Shown piece by piece: positions 4,950 through 8,157 of a DNA stretch of 8,157 nucleotides. Positions within the stretch are counted from its first letter, which is position 1, and every line of letters begins with the position of its first letter. This DNA comes from JBBRUG01 sp038247995 (GTDB lineage Bacteria > Chloroflexota > Chloroflexia > Chloroflexales > Chloroflexaceae): assembly GCA_038247995.1 (NCBI GenBank), contig JBBRUG010000285.1, positions 1-8,157 on the forward strand, given 5' to 3'. The notes beneath the pieces are model-generated. The model made no database searches. It saw only the letters and a program-made list of their open reading frames with translations, and was not told where the DNA came from. The translations under genes were made by a program, and so were the position numbers.

Positions 4950-6683
4950 ATGAGCGCAATTTCTTCGCTACGTATGCTCTGGGCCAGCCTGATTGCGGCC
5001 CTGCTTTTCACCGGCCTGCTCACTGGTTGCGATCTGGCCGCCAGCGCCCCTACTCCGGTTATTGATCAGCCAACGTCTGAAGCTGCACCACCTACGGCAG
5101 TCGTTGAACCAAGCCCTACGCCCCGGCCTGCCGGTGGCAATCTCACTGTGCGTCTGGCCGTTGATGTGCCCGATTTGCGCCCATGGCAGCCACGTTCACG
5201 CGGCGAGGAGCAACTGATCGGCCTGCTCTATGGTGGCCTGGTTCGCCTTGACGACGCGCTCCGTCCGCAGCCCGATCTCGCTGAGCGTTGGGAAGCCACC
5301 CCCGATGGACGGACGCTGACCTTCACCCTGCGCAGCGATTTACGTTGGCACGACGGCGCGCCCCTCGACGCTCAGGATGTGATCTTCACCCTTGAGCGGT
5401 TACGCGAACTGCCGCCTACGGAGACGGCTCTGCTGTCCGATTTGCGTTACATTACGGCAATTACTGCGCCGACGCCAACCAGCATTGTGCTCACGCTAAG
5501 CAGCCGCCACGCGCCATTGCTTTCGGCCCTGGCAATGCCGGTGCTGCCGCGCCACCTGCTCGCCGAGCGCGACATCAATACCCTGAATTTTTGGGATGTG
5601 CCGGTCGGCAGCGGCCCGTTCCGCCTGACCGAACGCGAGCCCGGTCAGGCGATTGTGCTCGAACGCTACGACGACTATCACCACGGCGCACCGCTGCTCG
5701 ATCGGATGGCCCTAGTTGTCGCCCCCGATCCGGCCATCGCCCTCAACGCCCTGCGCGACGAAGAACTGCTGCTGGCCGAATTGCCCTGGAACCTCCAGGA
5801 TAGCATTGCCACTGTGGCGCCACAAACGCGCAGCGGCGCCTACCCCGAGAACGGCTACTACTTCCTGGGCTTCAACCTGCGCGAAGGGCGCCCCTTCGCC
5901 GATCAGCGCGTACGGCAAGCCCTTGCCGGCGCGCTCGACTTGCCGCGCCTGGTCGAGACGGCGACGAAGGCGCAGGGCTTAGCTATTGCCTCCAGTGCCA
6001 TGCCCGGCTCGTGGGCCGATCTCACCCCGCCGCCGGGCAGCACAACCGATCTAGCCGCCTCGCGCGCCCTTCTCGATGAGGCGGGCTGGATCTTGCCTGA
6101 GGGCGCGACGATCCGCCAGCGCGAGGGCGCCCAACTCAGTGCGCAGTTCTATGTGCGCGGCGACGACGAACGACGGGTGGTTGCAGCGCGCCGGATCGCC
6201 GAGCTAGCCGCCAGCATCGGGATCCAGATCGAGGTTGTGCCCGCCGATTTTGCCAGCGTGATCCTGGCCCGTTATGCCCCGCCCTACGACTTCGATCTAC
6301 TGCTCGGCAGTTGGGCCAACGGCATGGGCGACCCGAATTTCCCCGACTCGATCTACTACGACCCGGACGACTTTGCGCTGTTCCATTCCAGCCAACTCGT
6401 GCAGAGTGATGTTGACGGCCGCACGACGCGCAACTTTGTCGGCTTCAGTGACCCAGCCTACGACAACCAGGCCGAAGCCGCGCGCCAACTCTATCGCCTG
6501 GAAGAGCGCATCGCGGCGATCAGCCAGGCCCAGGCGCGCATCGCCGCCGAACTGCCTTACCTCTTCCTTTGGGCCGATCGCTTTCCGGTGGCGCTGAACA
6601 ACCGGGTGACCACCCTCGATGGCCCGGTGAATCTCGCCTCGCCGCTCTATCTCTGGAATATCGAGCGCTGGTACCTTGAGTAG
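4950..6683 (+). CDS. ABC transporter family 5 solute-binding lipoprotein (peptide/nickel type)
   Basis: A 577-aa extracytoplasmic substrate-binding protein of family 5 (SBP_bac_5, DppA/OppA class), which captures oligopeptides or similar solutes for an ABC importer; the substrate cannot be told from sequence. Residues 1-26 are a lipoprotein signal peptide with lipobox LLTG-C, so Cys27 should carry the lipid anchor. A Pro/Ala/Thr-rich tether follows (28-62). The binding domain starts at GGNLTVRLAVDVPDLRPW (62-79), with GLLYGGLVRLD, LAERWEATPDGRTLTFTLR (110-128), WHDGAPLDAQDVIFTLER (133-150), VGSGPF (219-224) and the C-terminal lobe with ELPYLFLWADR. The open frame extends 43 codons upstream over the divergent gap, but 4950 gives the signal peptide and matches the leaderless promoter. 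No permease or ATP-binding transporter subunits follow, so the partner importer must be encoded elsewhere. It overlaps the next gene by 8 nt. Confidence 0.9.
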   Translation: MSAISSLRMLWASLIAALLFTGLLTGCDLAASAPTPVIDQPTSEAAPPTAVVEPSPTPRPAGGNLTVRLAVDVPDLRPWQPRSRGEEQLIGLLYGGLVRLDDALRPQPDLAERWEATPDGRTLTFTLRSDLRWHDGAPLDAQDVIFTLERLRELPPTETALLSDLRYITAITAPTPTSIVLTLSSRHAPLLSALAMPVLPRHLLAERDINTLNFWDVPVGSGPFRLTEREPGQAIVLERYDDYHHGAPLLDRMALVVAPDPAIALNALRDEELLLAELPWNLQDSIATVAPQTRSGAYPENGYYFLGFNLREGRPFADQRVRQALAGALDLPRLVETATKAQGLAIASSAMPGSWADLTPPPGSTTDLAASRALLDEAGWILPEGATIRQREGAQLSAQFYVRGDDERRVVAARRIAELAASIGIQIEVVPADFASVILARYAPPYDFDLLLGSWANGMGDPNFPDSIYYDPDDFALFHSSQLVQSDVDGRTTRNFVGFSDPAYDNQAEAARQLYRLEERIAAISQAQARIAAELPYLFLWADRFPVALNNRVTTLDGPVNLASPLYLWNIERWYLE

Positions 6684-7716
6684 CACGAACCCCTTCACTG
6701 AGCGCGGGCGGATCACCAACCCAGCCAAGTTCATCGGGCGCTGGCGCGAAGTCTCACTGATTTTCGACCAGATCGAGCGCCGCCGCCCGGTGCTGATTGG
6801 CGGCGCTCCCGGAATTGGGCGCTCGTCGCTGATTACCCATATTGCCCAGTCGGCGGGGGCGGTGCTGGAGATCCCGGACCTGATTGCGCTCAGCCTCGAC
6901 CTGGCTGTACTCGACGATGCAGCGACGACCTATCGGCTGATTGCGCGTGAATTCGGCGTGCGCGGCACAACGATCAACGACGTGGAAACCGGCCTGAAGC
7001 GCACCCCGCATCCGGTGCTGATCGCGCTCGACAACACCCAGGCCGCAGTCGGCACCGGCTGGGGCGAAGAACTGCTGGAGCGGTTGGCCCGCCTGGCCCG
7101 GCGTAGCGCCCCAAGTTATGCGGGCGGCATCGGCGTCGGCCTGGCCGACAGCTTTGACCTGATCCTGGTGGCGACCCACACCGGCACGCTCCCGGCGCTC
7201 AGCGAGCCGTTTGCCGGTGTCGGGTTGGGCGCGCTGGCCCCGACTGAAGCACGTTTGCTGATTGAAGCCTATCTCGAAGGCACCGAGGTTGAATTTAGCC
7301 CGGCCACAACCTACGAACTGGTGCGCCTGAGTGCGAGCCACCCGGCCTACCTGCAACGCGCCGCTTACCATCGCTTCATTGCCGAGCAAGACCCTACCTA
7401 TGATTGGCGGGCGCGTTACCTGGCCGAAGCGCGCGAACAACCGGTGCCCGGCGCGCCGCTACCGCCCGAGGCCTTTGTCGGCGATGGCACGCCGAATGTG
7501 GCTAGTTCGGTCTACGGCGAATTGGAAAGTGTGCAGGCAAGCCAAAGCGCCCCATCCCCGCCGGCTGAAGGAATCGTTCCGCTTGTCGCGGCGCTCATCC
7601 CCCTGCTGATCGGATTAGGGACGCTTCAATATACCGGCAACTGGCTGTTGGCCGCCCTCACACTGGGGGCAGGGTACGGACTAGCGTGGCTCTTCCAAAG
7701 GCCAAGGGCAAAATGA
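6676..7716 (+). CDS. ATPase-like protein (AAA/STAND-type fold) with C-terminal membrane anchor and atypical Walker A
   Basis: This 346-aa protein starts at TTG 6676, inside the end of the binding-protein gene (8 nt overlap), so it is probably translationally coupled; the frame holds no ATG or GTG upstream before a stop at 6628. The N-terminus NPFTERGRITNPAKFIGR (5-22) is an entry motif I know from AAA ATPases common in Chloroflexia. Walker A is at 43-51 (GAPGIGRSS): the invariant Lys is Arg (R49). Walker B is at 114-120 (VLIALDN), with Asn in place of the acidic partner. DLILVATHTG (161-170) sits at the sensor-1 position. SHPAYLQRA (221-229) suits the helical lid. A Pro/Ser linker (258-299) leads to two membrane helices, ~300-317 and ~322-340, ending QRPRAK. 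Nucleotide binding may be weak and hydrolysis lost. Function is unknown; coupling to the solute-binding protein suggests a shared process at the membrane. Confidence 0.7.
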   Translation: MSSTNPFTERGRITNPAKFIGRWREVSLIFDQIERRRPVLIGGAPGIGRSSLITHIAQSAGAVLEIPDLIALSLDLAVLDDAATTYRLIAREFGVRGTTINDVETGLKRTPHPVLIALDNTQAAVGTGWGEELLERLARLARRSAPSYAGGIGVGLADSFDLILVATHTGTLPALSEPFAGVGLGALAPTEARLLIEAYLEGTEVEFSPATTYELVRLSASHPAYLQRAAYHRFIAEQDPTYDWRARYLAEAREQPVPGAPLPPEAFVGDGTPNVASSVYGELESVQASQSAPSPPAEGIVPLVAALIPLLIGLGTLQYTGNWLLAALTLGAGYGLAWLFQRPRAK

Positions 7717-7752
7717 AAAATGCAATCGACCGATACGCTTGCTTTGCATTTT
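7717..7752. terminator. A/T-flanked inverted repeat, probable bidirectional terminator
   Basis: AAAATGCAA (7717-7725) pairs with TTGCATTTT (7744-7752) over 9 bp around an 18-base loop. It starts right after the ATPase stop codon and lies between two converging genes; the A-run on one side and the T-run on the other give a U-rich tail in both directions. The long loop makes it weaker than a classic terminator. Confidence 0.45.
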
Positions 7753-7770
7753 CCCGGTTACATTTTTAAT

Positions 7771-8031
7771 TCAGCGTCGCCCACCCCGCGCAAAACGCAC
7801 CACGCCGAGCAGCAGCAACGCTCCGATCACCGCTACGATAAAGCTCACCAGGTCGAAGCCAAAATTGATCTGGCCGCCGGTGAAGAAGCTATACACTGCG
7901 CCGCCGATCATCGCCCCGATCACACCCACCACAATATTGAGGATACAGCCCTGTCGCTCATTCGTACCGGCGATCAGACTTGCCACCCAGCCCGCCAGAG
8001 CGCCGAAAATAAGCCACGAGATCGGTCCCAT
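7771..8031 (-). CDS. GlsB/YeaQ/YmgE-type small membrane protein
   Basis: An 86-aa protein with three membrane segments at about 4-21, 29-50 and 60-79 and a basic C-terminus (ARGGRR). The stretch RQGCILNIVVGVIGAMIGG (26-44) is the family signature of the transglycosylase-associated/GlsB group, which is linked to general and acid stress in other bacteria; no biochemical activity is established for the family as far as I know. The length is typical (80-90 aa). The ATG at 8031 has an AAGGAG ribosome binding site with 9 nt spacing. The frame stays open to the right edge through an 8-bp repeat array, but that part has no homology and is not taken as coding. It is convergent with the ATPase-like gene. 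The promoter would have to lie in or beyond the repeat array and was not found. Confidence 0.9.
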   Translation of the reverse strand: MGPISWLIFGALAGWVASLIAGTNERQGCILNIVVGVIGAMIGGAVYSFFTGGQINFGFDLVSFIVAVIGALLLLGVVRFARGGRR

Positions 8032-8049
8032 TGTTGCAGACTCCTTCCC

Positions 8050-8157
8050 CCACGGAACCACGGAACCACGGAGCCGCTGAACCACTGAACCACGGAGCCG
8101 CTGAACCACTGAACCACGGAGCCGCTGAACCACTAAACCACTGAACCACTGAGCCAC
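8050..8157. repeat. 8-bp tandem array with 24-bp higher-order period, reaching the window edge
   Basis: Thirteen full octamers plus four bases of a fourteenth run without a phase break. Units are CCACGGAA, CCACGGAG, CCGCTGAA, CCACTGAA, CCACTAAA and CCACTGAG. From 8066 the trio CCACGGAG, CCGCTGAA, CCACTGAA is repeated twice (8066-8089, 8090-8113) and a third time with one change in its last unit (8114-8137), giving a 24-bp super-repeat. It begins about 19 bp upstream of the GlsB-type start codon and continues past the window. Confidence 0.95.

Noticed and set aside
8032..8157. Extension of the GlsB-type protein into a repetitive N-terminus
   Set aside because: The extra residues come only from the octamer array, there is no homology, and a good ribosome binding site precedes the ATG at 8031.
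8050..8157. CRISPR array
   Set aside because: The units are 8 bp and contiguous, without unique spacers.

Overview
The window looks like chromosomal DNA of a GC-rich bacterium, most probably a member of the Chloroflexota (class Chloroflexia, in the neighbourhood of Roseiflexus, Chloroflexus or Oscillochloris). This is inferred from the overall protein flavour: a D-aminoacylase-type hydrolase, a PspC-domain protein, an ATPase opening with an 'NPFT-x-RGRI' N-terminus, and intergenic 7/8-bp wordlike repeats. No rRNA marker is present, so the placement is not certain.

Layout from left to right: (1) the 5' end of htpG (Hsp90) on the minus strand, running off the left edge; (2) a 539-aa amidohydrolase of the N-acyl-D-amino-acid deacylase type, minus strand; (3) divergent from it, a small SelW-like (Rdx family) redox protein whose frame contains an in-frame TGA at the second position of a CxxU motif, with a SECIS-like hairpin just downstream, so probably a selenoprotein that standard gene callers would truncate; (4) convergent with it, a 316-aa minus-strand protein that reads as a reduced relative of cyanophycin synthetase (CphA N-terminal domain plus a decayed Mur-ligase-like half, without the ATP-grasp domain between them); (5) a plus-strand PspC-domain membrane protein; (6) a convergent gap with a 20-bp hairpin; (7) a minus-strand CRP/FNR-type regulator; (8) divergent from it, a plus-strand pair made of a family 5 solute-binding lipoprotein and an overlapping ATPase-like membrane protein with an Arg in place of the Walker A Lys; (9) a small GlsB/YeaQ-type membrane protein on the minus strand, whose upstream region is an octamer array reaching the right edge.

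The genes do not form one pathway. The window reads as housekeeping and stress functions (HtpG, PspC, GlsB, SelW-like) mixed with uptake and hydrolysis of peptides or amino-acid derivatives (solute-binding protein, D-aminoacylase). There is only one clear operon, the binding protein plus ATPase pair. No permease genes, mobile elements, tRNAs, rRNAs or CRISPR arrays are visible, and no stretch above 300 bases lacks a gene.

Two features run through the whole window. Nearly every intergenic gap carries a degenerate tandem repeat of 7 or 8 bp with a different word in each gap, and at least one has been absorbed into a coding sequence. Several promoters sit so close to their start codons that leaderless or very short-leader transcripts are likely.
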